Origin: Saccharopolyspora spinosa NRRL 18395
GTDB lineage: Bacteria > Actinomycetota > Actinomycetes > Mycobacteriales > Pseudonocardiaceae
Assembly (NCBI RefSeq): GCF_000194155.1
Contig: NZ_GL877878.1
Span: 2,964,554-3,028,553 of the forward strand
Direction of reading: 5' to 3'
DNA: 64,000 nt
This document shows positions 1-9,985 of this stretch, piece after piece. Below the pieces are notes generated by a model that saw nothing but the letters and a program-made list of their open reading frames with translations, was not told where the DNA came from and did no database searches. Each line of letters opens with the position of its first letter. Position 1 is the first letter of the stretch. Made by a program: the position numbers and the translations under genes.

Positions 1-2379
1 GCCGGACGCCCGCCGTCGACCCCGGACGGCCCACCGCGGCCCCGCGGCCCGGAGGGCAGCGGCACGCGCCCGAGCGCCGCTCCGCGAGGCGGACCAGACA
101 CGCCATCGCGGCCCGGCGGAGCAGGCGGACCCGGCAGCCCGACGCGACCCCACGGCGGACCAGACGGCCCGACACGGCCAGGCGGACCCGGCGGTTCAAC
201 ACACCCCCAGGGCGGACCAGACACGCCATCCCGCCCCAGCGGACCCGGCGGTTCACCGGACACGCCACGGCCTCGGCACCCCGACAGCAGCGCTCCGAAC
301 GCACCAGGACGCGGTCCGGACACGCCATCGCGGCCCGGCCCGGATGGCCGGGGCCCCGGCGGCTCCCAACCGCGCACCGACGCGCCCGCCTCCCAGCGGC
401 CGGCAGGCACGAACCCACCCGGCCAACGCCCGGATGCGGGGGCTCCGAACGCGCCGAAGTCACCGGAGCCTCCCAAGACGCCGGACTCTCCGAAATCACC
501 GGACTCGCCCAAGTCCCCCGACGCCGGCAAGTCGCCGGACACGACGAAGCAGCCGGACGCCGGCGAAGCGCCCGACAAGCCGAAGGACGGGGCGGACTCG
601 CATTCCGAGCCAGACAAGCCGAAGGACGACGCGGACAAGCCGAACGATCCGGACGCCGACAAGCCGGAGCCGGGCACGCCCGAGTACGACCAGAAGATCA
701 ACGACGGCGCCGACACCCTCGACAACAACCGCACCGATGCGGGCGCCTCCGGTCACACCGACCCGAACATGCGGGACCTCGCACACCGTGTCCCGGACGA
801 CGGCAAGCACTTCACGGTCGACGCCCACATGGGCCCGGACGGCCGCATCGACGTCGGCGGCCGCAGCTACTCGCCGGATGAGTTCGCCGACGTGCTGCGC
901 CGCTCCGGCTGGGACGGCGAGAGCCCGATCCGCCTGGTCAGCTGCGACTCCGGCGACTTCGCCAGCGACCTGGCCAAGAAGCTCGACGTGGACGTCACGG
1001 CCCCGCGCGGCCTGGCCTGGACCGACACCAACGGCAACGTCTTCGCCGGCAGCCGAGCACCCGACGGCGGCCCCACCTGGCCCCCGGACGGCGGCTGGGA
1101 CACCCACCACCCCGACGGCTCCAACTCCCCGGCCAGCGACGACGCCTTCCACCCGTCCAAGAACGGCGAAGACCCCGGCGACCGTCCCGACGACGCCGAA
1201 GCACGGGATGTCCCGGAACCGGAGTACCCGACGGGGATGACCAGGGAGCAGAAGCTCCAGGACCAGGACTACGTAGACCACCACTACACGTCCTACACGC
1301 GGGAAGACGGAAAAGAAGTCATCGCCGTCAACCCCAATCGTTCACCGGATCTGGACGGCGAAGAGCCGCCGCCTATCCGCCGCAAGCGCGACGAGAATGG
1401 CCCCGTAACCGATGAGGATGGCAACCCGGTCTACGAGGAGAATCCGAAAACCAAGCGCAAGGGCGAGAGCCCGGAATTCGCCGACCCGAAGGAGTGGGAA
1501 TACGGCGAAGGACATCCGAAGCCAGCTGAAGATGTCCCCCCTTCGCAAGACGCAACACCCGACGGCGAGTCCTCCAGCGGCGACGGCAACCCCGACCTCG
1601 ACGACCAGGATCACCCGAGCACTCAAGACTGGCGCGAGGAGAGCCTGCACAAGATCGACGAAGCTATCGAGGAGTGTCGCGCCCGGATGGACGAGCGCGA
1701 TGCCGCAAAGGACGAGTACCGCGAGGGAAGCCCCGAATACAACCAAACCCTTGGAAAGGTCAGCAGCCAATCGGAAACATTCGGGGAGGTCGTCAGCGAC
1801 CACGCCCAGAAGGAGAAGCTGGAAGCCGACTTCAACGAACCGGGCAGCAACGAGAACACCCTCCACCCGTCGACAACTCCGGACGGCAGGGACTACATCG
1901 AGATCAAGGACAGCGACGGAAACGTCGTCGGAACTGCCGAGCAGCGCCAGCCTCCTGGCGCCGGGAGCGGAAAGTTCGACAGCGTCTGGGAAGTCAAGGA
2001 TCTGCGCACGACGCCGCCCGAAACCAGGTATGACGTTATTGAAGCGAAGGCCCCGCACGCACCACGCGCCTCCCGCGAACTGCCGGACGGCAGGTACGTC
2101 CAGCAATGCCGCCGCGATTATCTCGAAGATGTCATCAAGAACTTGAAGCAGCACGACGCGGGAACTCCTGAACACCAGCTCGGCAAAGACCTCCAGCGGG
2201 CGCTCGACGAAGAACGTCTTCACTACGAGGAGCTTCGAGCCAAAGATCCCCGTAAAGAAGATGCTCCAGACGGAGCGGACGGCGGAACCGCCGAGAATGG
2301 TGAAAACACCGGCAAAACCGTTGACGTGTACGATGGCTGGGTTCGTAAGCCGGTGAACCTGTACGACGACGAGGACTAG
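1..2379 (+). CDS. Polymorphic toxin, C-terminal part (caspase/C80-like domain plus REase-fold toxin)
   Basis: The frame is open from base 1, so the N-terminus lies outside the window; 792 residues are visible. Residues 1-230 are a Pro/Gly/Asp-rich, repeat-like stalk (PDTPSRP, KSPDSPKSPD). Residues 255-340 form a compact domain with DAHMGPDG (His codon at 826) and IRLVSCDSG (Cys codon at 943), then VTAPRG and WTDTNGNVF. This His...Cys layout resembles clan-CD peptidases such as C80, which could make it an autoprocessing domain (inference). The tip (about 535-792) carries KFDSVWEV (Asp codon at 1978), VIEAKAP (E-x-K at 2041-2049) and YVQQCRRDYLEDV, the order seen in PD-(D/E)xK restriction-endonuclease-fold toxins, so the tip is probably a nuclease. 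Delivery is likely through a secretion-linked N-terminus that is not visible. The gene is followed 7 bp later by an immunity gene. Confidence 0.75.
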   Translation, partial: AGRPPSTPDGPPRPRGPEGSGTRPSAAPRGGPDTPSRPGGAGGPGSPTRPHGGPDGPTRPGGPGGSTHPQGGPDTPSRPSGPGGSPDTPRPRHPDSSAPNAPGRGPDTPSRPGPDGRGPGGSQPRTDAPASQRPAGTNPPGQRPDAGAPNAPKSPEPPKTPDSPKSPDSPKSPDAGKSPDTTKQPDAGEAPDKPKDGADSHSEPDKPKDDADKPNDPDADKPEPGTPEYDQKINDGADTLDNNRTDAGASGHTDPNMRDLAHRVPDDGKHFTVDAHMGPDGRIDVGGRSYSPDEFADVLRRSGWDGESPIRLVSCDSGDFASDLAKKLDVDVTAPRGLAWTDTNGNVFAGSRAPDGGPTWPPDGGWDTHHPDGSNSPASDDAFHPSKNGEDPGDRPDDAEARDVPEPEYPTGMTREQKLQDQDYVDHHYTSYTREDGKEVIAVNPNRSPDLDGEEPPPIRRKRDENGPVTDEDGNPVYEENPKTKRKGESPEFADPKEWEYGEGHPKPAEDVPPSQDATPDGESSSGDGNPDLDDQDHPSTQDWREESLHKIDEAIEECRARMDERDAAKDEYREGSPEYNQTLGKVSSQSETFGEVVSDHAQKEKLEADFNEPGSNENTLHPSTTPDGRDYIEIKDSDGNVVGTAEQRQPPGAGSGKFDSVWEVKDLRTTPPETRYDVIEAKAPHAPRASRELPDGRYVQQCRRDYLEDVIKNLKQHDAGTPEHQLGKDLQRALDEERLHYEELRAKDPRKEDAPDGADGGTAENGENTGKTVDVYDGWVRKPVNLYDDED

Positions 2380-2386
2380 GGGCATC

Positions 2387-3220
2387 GTGGAATACCTTGC
2401 GCGTCACGAGGTCGACACCAATAAGATCCAGGCCCGGATAGATTCGCTGGAGCCCGAACTGGAGTGGGCTTTCAGCCGCCTTGGCACGAAGAACGCGATC
2501 GTAGACAGGGTTTTCAGCGAATCACTGATGCTGGGAGAACTGCGCTGCGCAGTCGACCCAGCTGCCGAAGCCGCCGAAACACGTAGTCATTTCGCTGCGG
2601 CACTGGAAGCTGGTTTCGGCCTTTTCGTAGCTTCAGACGGACCCGCAGACCCCGTGAGCTACCAAATCCTAGGACGAGAGTTCACCCTCAAGAAAACCGG
2701 ACCAAGGCGTTATCACCGAGTGGAAAGATGGCTGATCACGCTCTGGCTCGCAGTAATTTTCCGCGACCGCGAGAAGATCGACAATATTGTATCGGTCCCG
2801 ATTTCCACCCTGCGAGAATCCGGTGCAGAGTACGACGAATTCATGTACTCGTGGGTAGACTCATTGCAGAAATTCTTCCAGCACAGCACCGGCCTTCAGG
2901 ACTCTTTCGTCGCAACGATGGACGGCACCAACCCCGATGTCGTCTCAATAGCTTCAGAAGAAGTCCTCCTCGACCTGCTGTATCCCCCGATCGAGATGTT
3001 CTACTTCATGCTTCGACGCGACTCAGATAAATTCAACGAGTCGCTTTCGGGAGCATTGAAAGCACATCGCCGCTACTGGTCGAAGCCAGATCGCATGACC
3101 AATTCCGAGGGAATGATCGCGCTCGGACCACTCGCAGTCTCGGTGCTTGCGAAGCAGTCGAGCATGGACATTCAAGTCGAATCGGAATATCTGCCGCAGC
3201 ATCTCCTTTCCGGGGAGTGA
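2387..3220 (+). CDS. Imm49-family immunity protein
   Basis: This 277-residue protein starts at GTG 2387, with AGGGG overlapping the toxin stop region as its ribosome site. It is largely helical and has no signal peptide or membrane segment. The C-terminal third has the Imm49-like pattern: an alternating helix ending in LKAHRRYW, then GMIALGPLAVSVLA and a terminal VESEYLPQHLL. The immediate position after a polymorphic toxin supports a role as cognate antitoxin acting in the cytoplasm by binding the nuclease tip. Codon use is visibly less GC-rich than in neighbouring housekeeping genes (more AAT, ATA, TTC/TTT), typical of transferred toxin-immunity cassettes. Family assignment is from remembered motifs. 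Confidence 0.72.
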   Translation: MEYLARHEVDTNKIQARIDSLEPELEWAFSRLGTKNAIVDRVFSESLMLGELRCAVDPAAEAAETRSHFAAALEAGFGLFVASDGPADPVSYQILGREFTLKKTGPRRYHRVERWLITLWLAVIFRDREKIDNIVSVPISTLRESGAEYDEFMYSWVDSLQKFFQHSTGLQDSFVATMDGTNPDVVSIASEEVLLDLLYPPIEMFYFMLRRDSDKFNESLSGALKAHRRYWSKPDRMTNSEGMIALGPLAVSVLAKQSSMDIQVESEYLPQHLLSGE

Positions 3221-3289
3221 GGCTTGCCGCGTAACCTCTCGCCATTCCCGTAGGTGCGGGTCAACCGCACGGGCCGGCGGTATCTCGCC

Positions 3290-3952
3290 TCAGTCCCGGG
3301 TTCGGCCCAGGTGGTCCGCCGTGCGGGTCGTCTCCGGGAGGCGGTACTTCGCGGCTAGGCGGAGGGTGAGGTCGCGGGCCCCGTCAAGGGTGTAGCGGTG
3401 GCCCACCGAGACGAACACCGGCTTCACCCCGCGCTGCGTGCGCAGCGCCCGGCCGACGACTTCGTCGTCCATCCGCAGCGGCGCCCACTCCCCCCGCTCC
3501 TCGCCTGGCGGCTCGTAGCGGCCCATTGCCGTCTTGCCGACGCCGATGCTCGGGATCTCCGTCAGCAAACCCAGGTGGCAAGCCAGTCCGAAGCGGCGGG
3601 GGTGGGCCAGGCCTTGCCCGTCGCAGACCAGGACGTCCGGCACCACCGACAGCCTGGAAAGCGCCTCGAGCAGCGGCGGAGCTTCGCGGAAGGCGAACAG
3701 CCCTGGGATGTAAGGAAAATCAGTCAAGCCGCGCACGACAGCACTGTCCACGACGGACAATGTCGCGACCTCGACGACCGTCACCGCAGCGACCAGTTGA
3801 TCCGACTCGCGGTACGCCACGTCCAGACCCGCCGCTGTGCGCACCTCGGCCGGTTCGCCGTCGAACCGGACCAACGGGCGCAGCCGCTCTTGGATCGCAA
3901 CGGCTTCGGCTTCCGTCGAGGGCCACGGGTGCAGGTCACGGACGCGGATCAC
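3290..3952 (-). CDS. nfi: Endonuclease V (deoxyinosine 3'-endonuclease)
   Basis: This 220-residue repair nuclease cleaves the second phosphodiester 3' of deoxyinosine in DNA. The family motifs appear in order: [10 protein letters not shown] near residue 43 (first metal Asp), [14 protein letters not shown] near 90 (wedge and catalytic Glu), [18 protein letters not shown] near 112 (second Asp, Mg ligand) and IGVGKTAMG near 140. The length is normal for bacterial EndoV. The start is taken at GTG 3952, giving [11 protein letters not shown], the usual N-terminus. The same frame stays open upstream only because it runs into an aldehyde dehydrogenase relic. No strong ribosome site is visible, so the start is less sure than the function. 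Confidence 0.9.
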   Translation of the reverse strand: MIRVRDLHPWPSTEAEAVAIQERLRPLVRFDGEPAEVRTAAGLDVAYRESDQLVAAVTVVEVATLSVVDSAVVRGLTDFPYIPGLFAFREAPPLLEALSRLSVVPDVLVCDGQGLAHPRRFGLACHLGLLTEIPSIGVGKTAMGRYEPPGEERGEWAPLRMDDEVVGRALRTQRGVKPVFVSVGHRYTLDGARDLTLRLAAKYRLPETTRTADHLGRTRD

Positions 3953-4034
3953 GCGTCGATCGTATGCCAGTCCGGGCACGGGCCCGTGAGTCTTTGGGCT
4001 GCTGCAGCTGGCACAGGAGCCGCGACCCCGAGGG

Positions 4035-4147
4035 CAGCGCTGCATGGACTTGATCTCCAGGAACTCCTCGATCCCGAAGCGGCCGAATTCGCGGCCGTTG
4101 CCGGACTGCTTGTAGCCGCCGAACAGGGCGTTCTCGCCGAGCACGCT
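4035..4147 (-). pseudogene. Aldehyde dehydrogenase C-terminal relic
   Basis: About 36 codons on the minus strand read [18 protein letters not shown] and then [13 protein letters not shown], the conserved C-terminal signature of aldehyde dehydrogenases (GGYKxSGxGRE...LeeY/FlexKxxq). Nothing else of the roughly 480-residue enzyme is present: upstream is the hairpin and the end of the DsbA-like gene, and downstream the frame runs without a stop into endonuclease V. It is a deletion scar, not a gene. Confidence 0.75.
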
Positions 4148-4176
4148 GGGAAGGTGCCGGCCCCGCACCTTCCCAG
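4145..4176 (-). terminator. Perfect 13-bp hairpin after the DsbA-like gene
   Basis: GCTGGGAAGGTGC and GCACCTTCCCAGC form a perfect 13-bp inverted repeat with a 6-nt loop (CGGCCC). It begins 9 bp beyond the stop codon of the minus-strand gene at 4186. No T-run follows, as is common for actinomycete terminators. Confidence 0.7.
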
Positions 4177-4185
4177 CCGGAGACG

Positions 4186-4800
4186 TCAGTCGAACTGCGG
4201 CGACTCGGTGCGGGTGCGCTTGAGCTCGAAGAAGTACGGGTAGCTGGCCATCGCGACGGCGCCGTCGAACAGCTTCGCCGCCTCCTCCCCACGTGGGATG
4301 CGGGTGATCACAGGGCCGAAGAAAGCCACCCCATCGACGTGGATGGTCGGCGTGCCCACCTCGTCGCCGACCGGGTCCATGCCCGCGTGGTGGCTGGCGC
4401 GCAGCTCCTCGTCGTACTCGGTGCTGCTGGCCGCCTCGGCCAGCGACGCGGGCAGGCCCACGTCGGCCAGCGACTCGCTGATCACCTGCTCGAAGTCCTT
4501 GTTGCCTTGGTCGTGCAGGCGGGTGCCCATCGCGGTGTAGAGCGGCGACAGCACGTCCTCGCCGTGGTGCTTGGCGGCGGCGATGGCCACCCGCACCGGA
4601 CCCCACGCCTTCTCCAGCAGCTCCTGGTATTCGGCGGGCAGGTCGCGGCCCTGGTTGAGCACCGCCAAGCTCATCACGCGGAAGTTCAGGTCGATGTCGC
4701 GGACCTTCGCGACCTCCAGGATCCAGCGCGAGGAAACCCACGCGAAGGGGCACGCCGGGTCGAAGTAGAAGTCGACCCTGGGTCGGGCTGCGGCGCTCAT
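4186..4800 (-). CDS. DsbA-family oxidoreductase, mycothiol-dependent nitroreductase type (Rv2466c-like)
   Basis: This 204-residue thioredoxin-fold protein is of the DsbA/FrnE type. It contains [20 protein letters not shown] near the N-terminus, [21 protein letters not shown], the cis-Pro segment [17 protein letters not shown] and a conserved tail [13 protein letters not shown]. These match, from memory, Rv2466c of M. tuberculosis, a mycothiol-dependent reductase. The active-site motif here is CPFA, so the second cysteine of a CxxC pair is missing, implying a monothiol (mycothiol-assisted) mechanism. The ATG at 4800 has GGAGG 4 nt upstream. It is divergent from pepN, as in mycobacteria. Confidence 0.85.
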   Translation of the reverse strand: MSAAARPRVDFYFDPACPFAWVSSRWILEVAKVRDIDLNFRVMSLAVLNQGRDLPAEYQELLEKAWGPVRVAIAAAKHHGEDVLSPLYTAMGTRLHDQGNKDFEQVISESLADVGLPASLAEAASSTEYDEELRASHHAGMDPVGDEVGTPTIHVDGVAFFGPVITRIPRGEEAAKLFDGAVAMASYPYFFELKRTRTESPQFD

Positions 4801-4870
4801 CAAGCCTCCAGTGTTCTCCGGGACGGGCACGGATCGCCCGGCGCCCCGGCGTTCGAGAAATCCGGTCGCG

Positions 4871-4890
4871 GACGCGTTCCGGAACGCGTC
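4871..4890. promoter_or_regulatory. 20-bp perfect palindrome between the DsbA-like gene and pepN
   Basis: GACGCGTTCCGGAACGCGTC is a perfect 20-bp palindrome in the 264-bp divergent promoter region, 71 bp upstream of the minus-strand start. Its length and position suit a dimeric repressor or activator operator. No regulator gene is adjacent, so the binding protein is unknown. Confidence 0.5.
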
Positions 4891-5064
4891 GTCATGGGTA
4901 CCAACCCCGGTAGAGCCGAATGTCTTCCCACCCGACCCGACACGCCGACGACGAAGGCGGACCCGCCCGGCAGCACGCCCGCACGCGGACGTGATTTGAT
5001 GCCTGCGCCAGGTGCGCCAGGCGCCCCTGGCATGACGAGTTCCCGACGAGCAACGAGGTGATCC

Positions 5065-7638
<2,574 letters not shown>

Positions 7639-7661
7639 CCCCTTGCGGGTGAGAGGTGGAG

Positions 7662-7700
7662 GGCACCTTCGAGCAACTCACTGGCTCGATGGTGCCTTTT
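7662..7700 (+). terminator. Rho-independent terminator of pepN
   Basis: GGCACCTTCGAGC and GCTCGATGGTGCC pair with one mismatch around a 9-nt loop and are followed by TTTT. The hairpin begins 24 bp after the pepN stop. Confidence 0.8.
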
Positions 7701-7796
7701 ACCGCGTTTCCCGGGCGGGTGAGCACGAATCGTGTCGTGGCGGATACGGCGAGTAAGATTTCGTTGATCTGCCCGATGCGAGGGGTGGGAGCGTCG

Positions 7797-8543
7797 ATGC
7801 CCGAACTGATCTCCGCCATCTCCGAGCTGCTGTGGCCGTTGATCGCGCTGATGGCGATCTTCGTGTTTCGCCGCGCCATCTGGCGGGTGCTGCGCACCGC
7901 CGAGAAGCGGGAGCTGGAGTTCGAGATCGGCGGCCAGCGGCTCACCATGCACCAGCTCAACGATCAGCAGAACGACATGATCCAGGACCTGCAGCGGCAG
8001 CTGAGCCTGCTCAGCAAGCAGCTGGAGGAACGCGACCGCACCGGCGCCCCGGCGGAGGCGCCGGTGCCCGTTCCGGCACTACCCGAAGCACCCGAGATCT
8101 CCGGCAACGGCGACGGCAGGCACGAGGCAGAAGTCGAACTGCCGCCGGTGCACTCGCCAGCCGGGCCGGAGCCGCTCGCGGTGCTGTGGGTCGCGGAGAA
8201 GCCGGAGGCGCAAGCAATCCTGGCGGAGCAACTCCGGGACAACGGCGTGCGGGTGACGATGACGACGACCAACGATGCTGCGCTGGCGGAGCTGTCCCAA
8301 CGCCAGTACCGGCTAATCGTGGAAGACATGGGCCGCAAGGAGAACGGCCGGTGGCGCCCCGACGCCGGGCTCGCGCTGCTACGCGAACTGCGCGATCTGG
8401 GCGTGGACACCCCGGTGATCGTCTACAGCAGCCAGCGGGCCCAGCAGCAGTACGGCGAACAAGCGCGACAGCTGGGCGCGGTCGGCACGACGTCGTCGGC
8501 CTACGAGATGTTCCAGAACCTCCAGAGCTTCGACCTGCTCTGA
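7797..8543 (+). CDS. Membrane-anchored protein with receiver-like domain
   Basis: This is a 248-residue protein starting at ATG 7797 with GGTGGGAG upstream. Residues 1-25 form one membrane helix (SELLWPLIALMAIFVF), followed by basic residues and a coiled coil (QNDMIQDLQRQLSLLSKQLEE). A Pro/Glu-rich linker leads to a C-terminal alpha/beta domain (about 125-248) resembling response-regulator receivers: LWVAEKPEAQ, then LIVEDMGR at the phospho-Asp position and PVIVYSS at the switch Ser/Thr. The conserved Lys-Pro near the end is replaced by TTSSAYE. No histidine kinase is nearby, so signalling may be phosphorylation-independent. No specific function is assigned. Confidence 0.75.
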   Translation: MPELISAISELLWPLIALMAIFVFRRAIWRVLRTAEKRELEFEIGGQRLTMHQLNDQQNDMIQDLQRQLSLLSKQLEERDRTGAPAEAPVPVPALPEAPEISGNGDGRHEAEVELPPVHSPAGPEPLAVLWVAEKPEAQAILAEQLRDNGVRVTMTTTNDAALAELSQRQYRLIVEDMGRKENGRWRPDAGLALLRELRDLGVDTPVIVYSSQRAQQQYGEQARQLGAVGTTSSAYEMFQNLQSFDLL

Positions 8544-8844
8544 TCTCCTCCGCGCACTTCGGCCTACCGGGGACGCAGCCTGAACGCCAAGCAAAACGAG
8601 TCGACGCCACCTGAGGCTTGACCGCAGGTGGCGTCAGGCAAGCGGAGGTCAGCCGCTTTCTCTTTTCCCACGAACGAAACTCGCACCGCCGCGGGTTCTC
8701 AGGCTGCGCCCACCCCGTCGGGATTCTTGACGATGCCAGTCCGCAGCGTCGCGAACTGGTCATACATGAGTCGGGGATCCCGGAGTCGAGAAGTGCCTGA
8801 GGTTCCGCTACCCGCACCGCTACGCAAACGAGCCGGGAACACCC
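8544..8844. other. Intergenic stretch with convergent terminator, no gene seen
   Basis: The region lies between a plus-strand and a minus-strand gene that converge. It holds the hairpin at 8603-8635. The remainder (8636-8844) has only short reading frames without ribosome sites or recognisable products. Confidence 0.6.
8603..8635 (+). terminator. Perfect 11-bp hairpin, probable terminator
   Basis: GACGCCACCTG and CAGGTGGCGTC flank an 11-nt loop, 59 bp after the receiver-like gene. It may also serve the convergent gene on the other strand. Confidence 0.65.
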
Positions 8845-9348
8845 TTAGCGACGGGAGCGGGACTGCTGGTAGCTGGTGCCGGCCGTGTCGGCGAGCATCC
8901 GCAGGGCCCCGATGAGGCCGTCGATCAGCTCGCCCTCCTTGAAGGACGCGACCATGCTCATCGCGGCGAGCTGGCAGCTGCGGTCCGGGATGCGCCGGTG
9001 CGCTTCCTCGCCGGTGACGATCTCGAACTTCTGCTGGCCCGGCGAAACCGCGATCAGCACGCTGTCCGAGGCCATCGCCCCGAGGTTCGCGTGCAACTCC
9101 TCGGCCTGCTTGCGGGTGTCTTCGCCGAGATCGCCGAGGTAGATCGCGAACTCCAGCCCGGTGCTGCGGCTGGACAGCGCCAACGCCTCGTCCAGTCGCG
9201 CGAGCTGGCCGGGGCCGAACGGCAGCCGCGGCCGGTCGGGCTCGACGTGGCGGGCGACGGACAGCCGACCGGTGGCCATCATCGCTTCGCCGATACCGAG
9301 CTCACCGGCGTCCACGGCGGGCCGCCCCGCGATCTCACCAGTTGCCAC
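8845..9348 (-). CDS. DUF5130 family protein
   Basis: This 167-residue actinobacterial protein corresponds by position, from memory, to Rv2468c. It contains ALALSSRSTGLEFAIYLGDL, DTRKQAEELHANL, SVLIAVSPGQQKFEIVTGE and a helical tail (AMSMVASFKEGELIDGLIGALRML). The strand-helix pattern resembles TPM-type domains, whose members occur near respiratory and photosystem assembly genes. The start is placed at GTG 9348, because GGGGAGG lies 5 nt upstream; longer versions starting at 9381 lack one. The upstream ctaJ-like gene ends inside it (14-bp overlap), implying translational coupling and a possible role around the cytochrome oxidase (inference). Confidence 0.8.
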   Translation of the reverse strand: MATGEIAGRPAVDAGELGIGEAMMATGRLSVARHVEPDRPRLPFGPGQLARLDEALALSSRSTGLEFAIYLGDLGEDTRKQAEELHANLGAMASDSVLIAVSPGQQKFEIVTGEEAHRRIPDRSCQLAAMSMVASFKEGELIDGLIGALRMLADTAGTSYQQSRSRR

Positions 9349-9595
9349 GTGCGCCTCCCCGAGCAGTGCTGGGCCGCGCATCGCTCTGCGCAGCCTCCGA
9401 ATCCACGTCCGCCATCGGTGCAGCGGTGTTCACGCCCGCCGGGTTGGACACCCAGAACACCGGCGCGAAATCCCACTCCTGCCCCGCGCGGTAACGCGGA
9501 CGGGTGAGCCGAGGCCACATGGCGATGAGCACGATTAGGCCGTAGATGGCCGCGGGGATCACCGCCAGGAAGAGAACAGTCTCCAGGACAGTCAC
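9335..9595 (-). CDS. ctaJ: aa3-type cytochrome oxidase accessory subunit CtaJ-like
   Basis: This is an 86-residue small membrane protein with one helix (VLETVLFLAVIPAAIYGLIVLI) followed by a basic/polar segment, RPRYRAGQEWDFAPVFWVSNPAG, and the terminal GGARGNW. This helix-RYRxGxxWdfxPvfw-NP arrangement matches remembered actinobacterial CtaJ proteins, accessory subunits of the bcc-aa3 respiratory supercomplex. The GTG start at 9595 follows a Gly-poor upstream region with no strong ribosome site. Its 3' end overlaps the DUF5130 gene by 14 bp, so the two form an operon. Confidence 0.72.
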   Translation of the reverse strand: MTVLETVLFLAVIPAAIYGLIVLIAMWPRLTRPRYRAGQEWDFAPVFWVSNPAGVNTAAPMADVDSEAAQSDARPSTARGGARGNW

Positions 9596-9985
9596 GCGAA
9601 TACGGTATCCGATGGCCCCTGCTTCGTGTGCTCGACCTGTGCGGCGCATGATCGAAGCCGTAGTTGACGCCGAGCCACCGTCGCGACACGTTCGAGTGAT
9701 TCGACGACGAGCAAAGTCGCCCGCAATGCGATTCCCGCTGGTCGGAACCTGCATACAGGAACCCAGAAACTACGCACGGTTACTAGTCAAGAGTGTTCTA
9801 CATCACTTATGGTAACTCGTTCAGACTAATCGCTGCCCCCGAATGGGGTCCAACCAGACGGTTGCAATGCGCGGCGACTTGGCGGCTTGTCCCTACGGGT
9901 TCCTGCTCCTAGTTTTTCACCTGTATGGGTCTTGCATATTTGATCACATGCGTTCAAAGCGTCCTTTGAATGCGGGAGGCACACA
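9596..9985. other. AT-richer divergent intergenic region upstream of the repeat gene
   Basis: This 390-bp region is noticeably richer in A/T than its neighbours (for example CTTGCATATTTGATC near 9933-9947) and contains no gene. It must hold the promoters of ctaJ (minus) and of the repeat gene (plus). CATATT near 9937 is a possible -10 element, but this is weak. The ribosome site GGGAGG of the repeat gene is at 9974-9979. Confidence 0.5.

Noticed and set aside
1..760. Tandem-repeat or CRISPR-like array in the first 750 bases
   Set aside because: Repetition of GGCGGACC/CCGGACACGCC blocks is irregular and follows the Pro-Asp-Gly codon pattern of the toxin stalk; there are no spacers of even length.
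3290..4753. Endonuclease V with a 250-residue N-terminal extension
   Set aside because: The extension is a shadow frame of the DsbA-like gene followed by an aldehyde dehydrogenase scrap; normal EndoV begins at GTG 3952.
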